The position numbers were made by a program, and so were the translations under genes. Positions 1 to 7,031 of a stretch of DNA of 11,988 bases are shown here, one piece after another. A model generated the notes under the pieces. The model was not told the DNA's origin. It did no database searches and saw only the letters and a program-made list of their open reading frames with translations. The stretch comes from an uncultured Oscillospiraceae bacterium (GTDB taxonomy: Bacteria > Bacillota > Clostridia > Oscillospirales > Acutalibacteraceae). Position 1 is the first letter of the stretch. Every line of letters begins with the position of its first letter. The stretch is taken from positions 1 through 11,988 of the forward strand of contig CAJKJS010000022.1 of NCBI GenBank assembly GCA_905200265.1, in the 5' to 3' direction.

Positions 1-11
1 TGTAAACAATT

Positions 12-74
12 TGATATCATGCAGGTCAAATAATTTATACATTTTATCACAATGTCTGTTATAATGATATCACA
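12..74. repeat. Short repeats around the transporter promoter (candidate operators)
   Basis: The 8-bp palindrome TGATATCA occurs at 12-19 and 65-72, 53 bp apart, which is about five helical turns. The second copy overlaps a TATCACA at 68-74, and another TATCACA lies 23 nt upstream at 45-51. The copies lie upstream of the -35, within the spacer and just downstream of the -10, as expected of regulator binding sites. AT-rich sequence gives such repeats by chance fairly often, so this is only a candidate. Confidence 0.3.
36..65 (+). promoter_or_regulatory. Putative promoter of the sugar ABC transporter operon
   Basis: A perfect -10 TATAAT lies at 60-65. The best -35 is TATACA at 36-41, 4 of 6 matches to TTGACA, with an 18-nt spacer. 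The predicted start site is near 72, leaving a leader of about 70 nt before the lipoprotein gene. The weak -35 suits a promoter that needs an activator; the AraC-type response regulator in this window is the obvious candidate, but that is inference. Confidence 0.6.
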
Positions 75-143
75 TTCTTGCGTTATCCGTCTTTGAACTA
101 TGGGGAAAACGGCGGATTGCCAAAATTGAAGGAGTTGTGAGAA

Positions 144-1442
144 ATGAAAAAAATCTTTGCTTGCCTGTTGGCAGGTCTGCTCGCTCTCTCGAGCCTGAGC
201 GCCTGTAACAACAGTTCGACAGAATCCTCCGGCAGCGGAGATGGCGGCAGCACGGCTGGCGATGACGCCCAGGGCGGCGGCGAAACCGTTGAACTGGAAT
301 TCGTACAGCAGAAGCGTGAAGCTACCGAAACCTTCGACAAAGTAATCGAAGAATTCCAGGCAGCTCATTCCAACATTGTGGTTAAGCAGAATACGGTTCC
401 CGATGCCGGTCAGGTTCTGATGAGCCGCGCCGCTTCCAACACCCTGCCTGACCTGATGACCCACTGGCCCGGCGATGCTTCCTTCACCGCTTTCTGTGAA
501 GAAGGTAAGATCATCGACATCACGGACGCCGATTTTGTCAGCAACATCGACGAAGCCTATGTCAACGGCATTCTGCAGGACGGCAAACTGTACTGCATCC
601 CCGTGGCTCTGAACTTCATGGGCGTATGGTACAATGTTGACAAGTTCACGGAAGCCGGTTATGAAATTCCCCAGACTTGGGACGAAATGATCGATATCGC
701 CAAAGACATCCAGAGCAAGGGCGACGGCGACTATGCTTTCGTACTGCCGGATAAAGACACCTGGACGATCGACCAGTGCCTGAGCAACATCTATGGTAAG
801 TCCCTGCAGGATTACACCATTCAGGACATCTACGACGAAGTAGGCACCACCGACAAGACTTTCGCTGATTATCCGGAACTCGTCGATGCCGCTGAAAAGG
901 CAATCGAACTGCGCGACTACTCCAATGGTGACACCCTGTCCCTGGGCTATGACGCAGCTGTTTCCGAATTCGCTACCGGTTCGGGCTACATGTTCCTCCA
1001 GGGCTCCTGGTTATATGCCTCTCTGAAGGCTGCCAACCCCGACGGCAACTTTGCTATGTTCACGCTGCCCAACGATGACGGCAATCCTCTGCAGACCATG
1101 GGCGTTGACCTGGCTATTGCCGGTTCCACCAACACGGCTCATGAAGACGAAGTAATGGAATTCCTGGCCTACATGGCTTCTCCGGATGGGGCTCAGACCT
1201 ATTCCGAACTGGACGGCTCGCCCTCTTGCGTCAGCGGCGTTGAATCCAGCCTGGATTATGCTGCCGACGTTCTGGATGCCTTTGCTGAAAACGGTGCTCT
1301 GTCCGTTTCCTTCCGTCCCGGCACCTATCAGGACGACTACCGTGCTGAAACGCAGAGCCTGCTGATTAACAAAGACGTTGAAGGCTGGGTTGCAACGGTT
1401 ACGCAGGTGTTCAAAGACAACTACGCCGAGGCGAACGGCTAA
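144..1442 (+). CDS. Sugar ABC transporter substrate-binding lipoprotein (SBP_bac_1 family)
   Basis: Extracytoplasmic sugar-binding protein of a CUT1-type ABC importer, 432 aa, a usual size for the family. Residues 1-20 form a lipoprotein signal peptide (MKK, hydrophobic core, lipobox LSAC) with C21 as the lipidated cysteine. A Ser/Gly/Asp-rich flexible linker follows to about residue 48, typical of Gram-positive membrane-tethered binding proteins. The mature domain shows family-1 features, including a PDLMTHWPGD stretch, YCIPVALNFMGVWYNVDKF (opening to a hinge-region Tyr) and YMFLQGSW. The ATG is preceded by AAGGAG at 129-134 with a 9-nt spacer. It is first in an operon with two permeases, separated from them by a terminator-like hairpin that should make it more abundant than the channel subunits. 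The exact sugar cannot be read from sequence; the neighbouring GH31 and GH51 enzymes suggest arabino- or xylo-oligosaccharides. Confidence 0.93.
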   Translation: MKKIFACLLAGLLALSSLSACNNSSTESSGSGDGGSTAGDDAQGGGETVELEFVQQKREATETFDKVIEEFQAAHSNIVVKQNTVPDAGQVLMSRAASNTLPDLMTHWPGDASFTAFCEEGKIIDITDADFVSNIDEAYVNGILQDGKLYCIPVALNFMGVWYNVDKFTEAGYEIPQTWDEMIDIAKDIQSKGDGDYAFVLPDKDTWTIDQCLSNIYGKSLQDYTIQDIYDEVGTTDKTFADYPELVDAAEKAIELRDYSNGDTLSLGYDAAVSEFATGSGYMFLQGSWLYASLKAANPDGNFAMFTLPNDDGNPLQTMGVDLAIAGSTNTAHEDEVMEFLAYMASPDGAQTYSELDGSPSCVSGVESSLDYAADVLDAFAENGALSVSFRPGTYQDDYRAETQSLLINKDVEGWVATVTQVFKDNYAEANG

Positions 1443-1523
1443 TCACAATGGGTTCTCCTGAAACCACTGCTTTTTAAAAGGTCATTTCAGAGAAAGCCCC
1501 GTTGATTTTTCCATGAATGTATG

Positions 1524-1560
1524 CGGCGCCCGGGCAGATCTCTGGCCGGGTGCCGTTTTT
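1524..1560 (+). terminator. Intra-operon hairpin with T-tract between binding protein and permeases
   Basis: A 10-bp stem pairs CGGCGCCCGG (1524-1533) with CCGGGTGCCG (1546-1555), with one G-T wobble. The 12-nt apical region can form an extra CAGA/TCTG stem. Five T follow at 1556-1560. No convincing promoter lies between it and the permease start at 1587, so it probably acts as a partial terminator and 3'-end stabiliser, giving more binding-protein mRNA than permease mRNA. That role is inferred from similar ABC operons. Confidence 0.75.
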
Positions 1561-1586
1561 CTTGACTCTTTTTCGGAGGTGCAGTT

Positions 1587-2516
1587 ATGAGCGCAAAAAC
1601 CGCTACTGCCAGACCGGATACGAGCAGACCCCCCAAGAAGGGCAGCTTGCACCATGTGGTACAGGTGCATTATCTCTTTACGCTTCCCGTTCTGATCATG
1701 TATCTGGTCTTCTTTATCGTTCCCATGTTTATGGGTGTTTTCTACAGCTTTACGGACTGGTCCGGTCTTTCCTCGCAATATAGTTTTGTAGGTTTTGACA
1801 ACTACCAGAAAATTTTCCAGGACAAAGACTTTACCAGCGCACTGATTTTCAACTTGAAATACGCGGTTGCATTGGTATTGGGTACCCTTATTATTTCCCT
1901 AATCCTGGCACTTTTAATGAACCAGAAAATCCCGTTCCGTACGGGCTTCCGTTCCATCTTCTTCTTCCCGGCTGTTCTGTCCGGTATTACGGTTGGTCTG
2001 ATTTGGAACGAACTGTTCCTGAAAGTTGTTCCCGTATTTGGTCAGGCGTTGGGTATTGACGTTCTCAGCAAGAGTATGCTGGGTAACGCAACAACAGCTT
2101 TCTGGGCTATTCTGATTGTAAACCTGTGGCAAGGTTGTGCTACTCCTACCGTACTGCTCATCGCCGGTTTGCAAAGCGTGCCGAAAGATCTGTATGAAGC
2201 AGCTACCATTGACGGCGCTAACGCTTGGCAGCGGTTTAAGGCCATTACGATTCCGTTCCTGCTGCCCATTATCAACATTGTGATCATTACCACGACCAAA
2301 GGCGGCTTGACCATCTTCGATTACATCAAGGCTTTGACCGATGGTGGTCCTGCCAAGGCAACGCGTGCTGTTGGCCTTTTGATTTACAACGACGCCATGC
2401 AGGGCGGTAAGTTCTCCTATGCTGTGGCTGAATCCATGATTTTGTTTATTCTGGTTGCTATCGTATCCTTCTTTACGATCAAGGGCACCAGCAATAAGGA
2501 AGCAGGTGACGCCTGA
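1587..2516 (+). CDS. Sugar ABC transporter permease, MalF/UgpA-like
   Basis: Inner-membrane channel subunit of a CUT1 importer, 309 aa. After a basic cytoplasmic N-terminus (to about residue 24) there are roughly six hydrophobic helices, the first around LFTLPVLIMYLVFFIVPMF. The EAA loop that contacts the ATPase begins at residue 204 (EAATIDGANAWQRF, then ITIPFLLP), which defines the binding-protein-dependent transport permease fold. GGAGG at 1575-1579 sits 7 nt before the ATG and decides the start. The stop overlaps the next permease start in a TGATG junction, so the two subunits are probably translationally coupled to form the heterodimeric pore. It is the MalF-type partner by gene order, and its substrate follows that of the adjacent lipoprotein. 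Confidence 0.93.
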   Translation: MSAKTATARPDTSRPPKKGSLHHVVQVHYLFTLPVLIMYLVFFIVPMFMGVFYSFTDWSGLSSQYSFVGFDNYQKIFQDKDFTSALIFNLKYAVALVLGTLIISLILALLMNQKIPFRTGFRSIFFFPAVLSGITVGLIWNELFLKVVPVFGQALGIDVLSKSMLGNATTAFWAILIVNLWQGCATPTVLLIAGLQSVPKDLYEAATIDGANAWQRFKAITIPFLLPIINIVIITTTKGGLTIFDYIKALTDGGPAKATRAVGLLIYNDAMQGGKFSYAVAESMILFILVAIVSFFTIKGTSNKEAGDA

Positions 2517-3364
2517 TGAAAAAGCATATGAATATCGGTTCTCTCATCTTTAAGATTCTGGCTCTGATTGTGCTGATTTTCGGTGTTTTCATGATCCTGT
2601 ATCCTTTCTACATCATGATCATCACGGCCTTTAAGACCCAGGCCGAATCGGCAGCCGACTTCTTTGCACTTCCGGCAACCTGGACCACCGATAACTTCCT
2701 TGGCGTTATCAATAAGTCCAACTACTTCATGTACTTCAGCAACTCCGTAATCATCACGGTTTCTTCTATCGCGTTGATTTTCCTGTTTGTTCCCATGTGC
2801 GCCTATGCAATTGCGCGGAATATGCGCAGCCGCAAGTATTTCAAAATCCTGTTCTACTTCCTGCTGTGCGCTATCTTCGTTCCGTTCCAGGTTATCATGG
2901 TACCGCTGGTTATCTACATGGGCTGGTTGGGTTTAAACAATCAGATGGGTTTGATTTGCTTGCATGTAACCCTGGCTTCTTCCCAGGCGATCTTCCTGTT
3001 GACGAACTACATTCGTTCGGTACCGCCGGATCTGGAAGAATCTGCTTCGATTGACGGTTGCTCAACATGGGGCGCTTACTGGCGGGTGGTCCTTCCGCTG
3101 GTCAAACCGATGATCGCTACGGTGCTGGTTCTCAACGCTCTGTGGGTATGGAACGACTTCCAGATGCCTTTGCTCATTCTGAACACCGTTCCCGAATCCT
3201 GGACGTTGCCGCTGTTCCAGTATAACTTCAAGTCGCAGTATACGTACGATTACAACATGGCCTTCGCTTCGTACCTGATTGCTATTGTGCCAGTTATGAT
3301 CGCTTATGCCTTTGCCCAGAAGTATATTGTTGAAGGCTTGACAGCCGGTGCTGTAAAAACCTGA
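2516..3364 (+). CDS. Sugar ABC transporter permease, MalG/UgpE-like
   Basis: Second channel subunit of the same importer, 282 aa, a standard length for MalG-type permeases. The N-terminal helix (about residues 10-35) is followed by the MalG-like periplasmic stretch FKTQAESAADFFALP and then further helices. The EAA loop is ESASIDGCSTWGAYWRVVLP from residue 175, and the C-terminus GLTAGAVKT is characteristic of MalG homologues. The start shares one base with the upstream stop, and a purine-rich AAGGAAG stretch ends the upstream coding sequence, giving translational coupling. No MalK/MsmX-type ATPase follows; transcription ends at a hairpin about 20 nt downstream. Families like this usually borrow a multitask ATPase from elsewhere in the chromosome. 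Confidence 0.93.
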   Translation: MKKHMNIGSLIFKILALIVLIFGVFMILYPFYIMIITAFKTQAESAADFFALPATWTTDNFLGVINKSNYFMYFSNSVIITVSSIALIFLFVPMCAYAIARNMRSRKYFKILFYFLLCAIFVPFQVIMVPLVIYMGWLGLNNQMGLICLHVTLASSQAIFLLTNYIRSVPPDLEESASIDGCSTWGAYWRVVLPLVKPMIATVLVLNALWVWNDFQMPLLILNTVPESWTLPLFQYNFKSQYTYDYNMAFASYLIAIVPVMIAYAFAQKYIVEGLTAGAVKT

Positions 3365-3385
3365 TCCTTCCCTTTTGTACGAGTT

Positions 3386-3431
3386 TGGCGGGCAAGATTT
3401 CGTTGCGAAACGGAATCAGGCCCGCCATTTT
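3386..3431 (+). terminator. Terminator of the transporter operon
   Basis: An 8-bp GC-rich stem pairs TGGCGGGC (3386-3393) with GCCCGCCA (3420-3427). An internal hairpin TTTCG/CGAAA (3398-3410) occupies the loop, and a short T-run (3428-3431) follows. The T-tract is weak, so termination may be incomplete. Its 3' side overlaps the palindrome at 3427-3442. Confidence 0.65.
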
Positions 3432-3442
3432 CTATAGAAAAT
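3427..3442. promoter_or_regulatory. 16-bp perfect palindrome just upstream of the kinase promoter
   Basis: ATTTTCTATAGAAAAT is a perfect 16-bp inverted repeat with no spacer, ending 1 nt before the putative -35. This is a plausible dimeric regulator site controlling the kinase-regulator operon. It also supplies the T-tract of the upstream terminator, which may be its only role. I do not recognise the cognate protein. Confidence 0.4.
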
Positions 3443-3443
3443 T

Positions 3444-3471
3444 TTGCTTTTCCTTCATTTTGTAGTATAAT
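3444..3471 (+). promoter_or_regulatory. Putative promoter of the kinase-regulator-GH31 operon
   Basis: A perfect -10 TATAAT lies at 3466-3471. A weak -35 TTGCTT lies at 3444-3449 (3 of 6 matches) with a 16-nt spacer. The leader to the kinase ATG is about 48 nt and contains GGAGG at 3513-3517, 8 nt before the start. Confidence 0.55.
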
Positions 3472-3525
3472 ATTCTAATCAAAGCCCTATTTTATGAGAT
3501 TTAACTGCAAACGGAGGAACCTGCC

Positions 3526-4755
3526 ATGAAAGGAAACGGACCCATCAACCGCTGGCGCCGGTTAACCCTGGGAAAGAAAATTCTACTTTCCTATTCCGTT
3601 TTTTTCCTGACTCTGCTGCTGATTATTTTTATGTTCTTCCAGCAGGCTTTGCAGGAAAATATGCTGTTTTACGGCACTTTCATGGAACAAAGCAATCGGG
3701 AAATCAGTTCAAGCATTGACGTTATTTTTTCTAATTCCAGCCGAATCGCCAATATTCATTATTTTGATCCATCCATTCGGGCTTTATTGCGGGATGAAGA
3801 TGCGGATGACCCTTCCAAGCAGGTACAATATCAGGAAAAAATGTCTCGTTTTATTAGCACTGCCATTTTAGGTAACCGCTTTGTCATTCGCGGAACTTTT
3901 ATTAGTCCCTATGGACAGGCTTACTCGAATATTTCGACAGCCAGCAGCAGTTACAACAAGATGGTAATGGATTTGGCTGATTCCCAAAATTTAGATGGTC
4001 CTGAAGATGTCTATTACACAGACGTTTATGAAAGCACCATCTGGATGACACAGTACCAGACCATCAGTATTATCCAGCGTATCTACTATGGGAAAACATA
4101 CCTAGGTGTCGTGAGCATCGACCTCGACTATGAGCGCATTTGCGAACAACTGGATGCCAGTTATTCCAACGAAAGTTCGGGCGTCATTATGCTCATCAAA
4201 GATGATTCTATCATTTACACCTCCCATGCAACCGATGGACTTGATTTATCAGCGCTAACACAGTCGGAAAAAAACTCCTTACTGTCCCTTGTGAAAAATG
4301 AGTCTCTTGAAACAGGAGCAACCTGTGAACTAAATGGGAAAAGTTGCTTACTTTCATTCCAAAAGAATGAAGAAACCGGCTGGATTATTGTCCAAGCGAT
4401 TCCCGCGTCTGTTTTCTACGCTTTGACAGTACAAAACTTTGTTATGGTGCTGGTCTATTCCCTCATTTTGTTCCTGGGCGTTACTGTTTTTAGTTTGTAT
4501 TATCTGCGCCGCACGACTCATCCTTTGACTGTATTAGATCAAGCCATTACCTCTACAGGAACCGAAGCAGTCCCGTTGCTTGACATTCCTGCTGCTGCTC
4601 ATAATGAAGACGAAATCTCGCACTTGGTCCTGCACTATAACGAAATGGCTAAGCGCATTAACGATGATATTCAAAAAACGTATATCAACGAACTTCATCG
4701 GCGGCAAATGCAGGTAAAGATGCTGCAATGCCAGCTTACCCTGCATTTTTTTTAG
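3526..4755 (+). CDS. N-terminal fragment of the sensor kinase (sensor, TMs, HAMP, partial H-box)
   Basis: As written, translation from the ATG at 3526 (GGAGG 8 nt upstream) yields 409 aa ending LQCQLTLHFF at an amber codon. It would insert in the membrane by two helices and keep the extracellular Cache-like sensing domain and the HAMP-like region. It has the phospho-acceptor His but no catalytic domain. It could only be phosphorylated by another kinase's catalytic domain, or act as a dominant-negative partner. The last residues diverge from the family consensus (INPHFLYN becomes LTLHFF-stop), so even the retained H-box is abnormal. Whether this fragment accumulates is unknown. Confidence 0.6.
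   Translation: MKGNGPINRWRRLTLGKKILLSYSVFFLTLLLIIFMFFQQALQENMLFYGTFMEQSNREISSSIDVIFSNSSRIANIHYFDPSIRALLRDEDADDPSKQVQYQEKMSRFISTAILGNRFVIRGTFISPYGQAYSNISTASSSYNKMVMDLADSQNLDGPEDVYYTDVYESTIWMTQYQTISIIQRIYYGKTYLGVVSIDLDYERICEQLDASYSNESSGVIMLIKDDSIIYTSHATDGLDLSALTQSEKNSLLSLVKNESLETGATCELNGKSCLLSFQKNEETGWIIVQAIPASVFYALTVQNFVMVLVYSLILFLGVTVFSLYYLRRTTHPLTVLDQAITSTGTEAVPLLDIPAAAHNEDEISHLVLHYNEMAKRINDDIQKTYINELHRRQMQVKMLQCQLTLHFF
4706..4753 (+). terminator. Terminator-like hairpin plus T8 inside the kinase gene
   Basis: AAATGCAGGTAAAG (4706-4719) and CTTACCCTGCATTT (4735-4748) pair at 12 of 14 positions in register. Alternatively they give 12 bp with one bulged C plus an inner GCTG/CAGC stem (4722-4725/4732-4735) closing a 6-nt loop. 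Eight T run from 4746 to 4753. This has the form of an intrinsic terminator, and the T-run enters directly into the in-frame TAG. It sits mid-gene at the H-box codons, so it may be accidental. If active, it would cut transcription of the kinase 3' half, the regulator and the GH31 gene. Confidence 0.45.
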
Positions 4756-4815
4756 AATACCCTAAACATCATCAGCTCCATTGCCGAACTGAACGACGTA
4801 CCGGAAATCGTCACG

Positions 4816-5379
4816 GTGAGTCACTCCCTTTCGGAAGTACTTCGCTACAATATTAAAGGCAGCGACATTGTAACCGTGGAACAGGAAATCTTACAAGTAA
4901 AAAACTACATGCAAATTCAGTTTGTACGCTTTCCTAACCGGTTTATCGTGGATTATGACATTTCAAACGAAGCTTCTCAATGTACCATGCTGAAATTTTT
5001 ACTTCAGCCCCTGGTCGAAAACTCGATTCAACACGCTTTCACGGCATTACGCCCCCATGATCACCTGAAAATCTCCGCTTTTTTGGAAGACGGTGATTTA
5101 TTCCTGTCCATCTGGGACGATGGCTGTGGGATTGACGACGAAGAAGTGGAAGCTCTGAATGCTTCTCTACACAAGGAATACAACCATTTTCAAACCGATT
5201 CTCAAAATGTTGGCATCGGCCTGCGTAACGTAAATGACCGTATTCGCAGCTATTATGGCAATGAGTACGGTATTACGGTAGAGAGCTGTCGGGGCATGTA
5301 TACCCGTATTGAAATTCATATTCGCAGTTGTGCTGTGCCCCCAGACGATCCATCCCGTGAAGAGGTAGCAAAGGAGTAA
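4816..5379 (+). CDS. C-terminal fragment of the sensor kinase (HATPase_c domain)
   Basis: Same-frame continuation of the kinase after the amber codon. The earliest start-like codon is GTG at 4816, giving 187 aa. It carries the remainder of the His_kinase helix and a complete GHKL ATPase domain: N-box VENSIQHAF, G1 DDGCGID and G2 GIGLRNVNDR. All ATP-binding signatures are intact, which argues that the interruption is recent or tolerated. I see no Shine-Dalgarno sequence before the GTG, so independent translation is doubtful. It more likely represents the second half of the interrupted kinase. It ends 3 nt before the response regulator, whose AAAGGAG lies inside this coding end. Confidence 0.4.
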   Translation: MSHSLSEVLRYNIKGSDIVTVEQEILQVKNYMQIQFVRFPNRFIVDYDISNEASQCTMLKFLLQPLVENSIQHAFTALRPHDHLKISAFLEDGDLFLSIWDDGCGIDDEEVEALNASLHKEYNHFQTDSQNVGIGLRNVNDRIRSYYGNEYGITVESCRGMYTRIEIHIRSCAVPPDDPSREEVAKE

Positions 5380-5382
5380 CCC

Positions 5383-6993
5383 ATGAGCGAATCATATACC
5401 CTGAATGTCATTGTGGTTGATGATGAATTTTATGCCCGCAAAGCACTAATCAAAATTCTACGGGAAGCGGACCCGGATATTCATATTTTAGCCGAAACTT
5501 GCAGCGGAGAAGAAGCGACCGAGGCCCTAAAAACCAGCCGCGTGCCTGTCCATATTGTGGTAACAGATATTCGCATGCCCGGTTCCATTGACGGGCTGGA
5601 ACTAGCCCACTACATCAGTGACCATGCCCCCCAAACCCGGGCTATTTTGGTAAGCGGTTATGCCGATTTTACCTATGCACAACAAGCTATTACCTATGGT
5701 GTAAAGGATTATCTATTAAAGCCTGTGCAGAAAAATCAGCTGCGCGAAACCATTGCCCGCATTAAGCAGGAATTTTATGCGGAATCCCAGCAAAAAAATC
5801 GGACAAATTCTCCTTTTGGTGTGTATGAACAGTTTTCGCTAAAGGAACTGATGCAAAACGAAAACCTTTTGCATCTACTTCCGGAACTATACAGCAAATT
5901 AAATTCCGATTTTCCCTACCTGCTTTATTTAATGCAAACGGACCCGTCCTACACGGAAAACACACAAAGCATTTTTTCTGCGCTTCAGCAGGAGCTTGAT
6001 CCTCAATGGGCTGTCCCTTTGTATTTCCGAGGAAACGACGAATTTCTGGTTTTTCTGTTTTTGCAAGAAAACCAGGAAGAGGAAGCGGCTATTGTACAGC
6101 TAAAGTACTTATTTCACCGCATTAGTCATGAGTTTCCCTCTCTCTCCTTTTCAGCTGGGGTTTCTCTACTACATCACAAATCGGCTGATATGGGCCGGTC
6201 TTATCGGGAGTGCGTCTGTGCCATCAACCGCCGGCTGTTGTCGGGGTGGAACCAACTATACCGGTACGAAACCATGCCCGTAGGACAAGCCATTCTGACT
6301 TCCGATATCGAAGAAGGGCTACTTCAAACCCTGTGCGAAAAAAATGCAGAAAAGGCTTCGGCCATTATTGGCCGGCTATTTAAAGATCCTCAGCTGCTGC
6401 GCAGCGGTAATTCGTCTACACTGTATAGCCTGACATTAGGCATATTAAATATCACCGCCAAAGCCTATCGGATGCAGGAATGGAAAGCGGATGCCGACAG
6501 CAACGACGTTTCGCTCATCTTTTCCCAGCGCTATGACCTGTATACGCTACATCACCTGAGCGATTTACAAGATTACCTTTTGCGTATTGTACATTCCCTA
6601 TGTGCCAGCGGGCACTCGGGAGAAACTTCCTCGGGTGAAGCGATTGTTCATGAAATTCTAGCGTATATCGATCGCAACTATCGCACCGATATTTCCCTTT
6701 ATGAGCTGGCCACAGAAAAGTACTTTATGAATCCGTCTTATCTGTCCCGCCTGTTCAAATCGGTATCGGGCGTACCTTTTTCCAAATACATCATCGACGT
6801 GCGTATGAAAAAAGCGCGTTCACTGTTAGAAAATAGCCCCCTGAAAGTCAGTGATATTGCCTTTCATGTGGGATACAACAATCCCTCGCATTTTATCAAT
6901 TCGTTTCGTAAAACATACGGTGTCACCCCGGAAGAATATCGCTCCCGGGTTCGGAAAGGGATTACTTCCAAAGAAATATCTGCGGACATCTGA
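5383..6993 (+). CDS. AraC-family two-component response regulator (YesN-like)
   Basis: DNA-binding response regulator, 536 aa, typical of the YesN class. The N-terminal receiver domain (about 8-125) has the acidic pair D13-D14, phospho-acceptor D62 in VVTDIRMPG, S91 and the invariant K113 in YLLKPV. A long linker (about 130-420) has no motif I can name. The C-terminal AraC domain carries two helix-turn-helix units, about 437-465 (ISLYELATEKYFMNPSYLSRLFK) and about 487-516 (VSDIAFHVGYNNPSHFINSFRKTYGVTP). AAAGGAG at 5370-5376 precedes the ATG by 6 nt. It is complete and shows no decay, although its partner kinase gene is interrupted. It probably activates the sugar transporter operon and perhaps its own operon; this is inferred from context. 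Confidence 0.93.
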   Translation: MSESYTLNVIVVDDEFYARKALIKILREADPDIHILAETCSGEEATEALKTSRVPVHIVVTDIRMPGSIDGLELAHYISDHAPQTRAILVSGYADFTYAQQAITYGVKDYLLKPVQKNQLRETIARIKQEFYAESQQKNRTNSPFGVYEQFSLKELMQNENLLHLLPELYSKLNSDFPYLLYLMQTDPSYTENTQSIFSALQQELDPQWAVPLYFRGNDEFLVFLFLQENQEEEAAIVQLKYLFHRISHEFPSLSFSAGVSLLHHKSADMGRSYRECVCAINRRLLSGWNQLYRYETMPVGQAILTSDIEEGLLQTLCEKNAEKASAIIGRLFKDPQLLRSGNSSTLYSLTLGILNITAKAYRMQEWKADADSNDVSLIFSQRYDLYTLHHLSDLQDYLLRIVHSLCASGHSGETSSGEAIVHEILAYIDRNYRTDISLYELATEKYFMNPSYLSRLFKSVSGVPFSKYIIDVRMKKARSLLENSPLKVSDIAFHVGYNNPSHFINSFRKTYGVTPEEYRSRVRKGITSKEISADI

Positions 6994-7013
6994 TCCCATT
7001 TCCATTTTATATG

Positions 7014-7020
7014 AAGGAGG
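7014..7020 (+). promoter_or_regulatory. Ribosome binding site deciding the GH31 start
   Basis: AAGGAGG lies here, inside what would be codons 2-4 if the upstream ATG at 7011 were used, so that ATG is unlikely. ATG 7023 is only 2 nt from it. ATG 7032 is 11 nt away and is followed by a charged MERKKVDVSYN typical of a cytosolic enzyme start, so 7032 is preferred. Confidence 0.6.
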
Positions 7021-7031
7021 CCATGCTTACC

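Larger units (their letters stand above)
3526..5379 (+). pseudogene. YesM-type sensor histidine kinase interrupted by an in-frame TAG
   Basis: Read through one TAG (4753-4755), this is a single 617-codon membrane histidine kinase of the HisKA_7TM-less His_kinase/HATPase_c (YesM, LytS-like) type, with no frameshift. The order is: TM1 (residues about 19-38); an extracellular Cache-like sensor (about 39-303, with the typical GVVSIDLD strand); TM2 (about 304-327); HAMP-like linker; H-box with phospho-accepting H407; then HATPase_c with N-box (QPLVENSIQHAF), G1 (DDGCGID) and G2 (GIGLRNVNDRIRSYYG). The TAG replaces the Tyr of the family motif PHFLYN, and NTLNII follows in the same frame. Translation stopping here leaves no ATP-binding domain, so the kinase is inactive unless TAG is read through. 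It lies 3 nt before its response regulator. Alternatives to a true pseudogene are nonsense suppression, a strain-specific mutation or a sequence error. Confidence 0.85.

Noticed and set aside
98..340. 80-aa minus-strand frame over the lipoprotein signal and linker
   Set aside because: A Ser/Pro-rich shadow of the Gly/Ser-rich linker codons; it overlaps the promoter-proximal region and has no supporting signal.
3374..3381. TTTGTACG half-site resembling half of an AraR box
   Set aside because: Only one half is present, with no matching second half, and it lies far upstream of the kinase promoter. A similar half in coding sequence near 4919 shows such halves occur by chance.
4816..4818. GTG as an independent start for a separate ATPase-domain protein
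   Set aside because: There is no Shine-Dalgarno sequence before it, and the frame and domain content are those of the upstream kinase. It is better seen as the rest of one interrupted gene.
7011..7031. Upstream ATG codons (7011 and 7023) as the GH31 start
   Set aside because: The ribosome binding site at 7014-7020 lies inside the first and only 2 nt before the second, so 7032 fits better. 7023 cannot be fully excluded.
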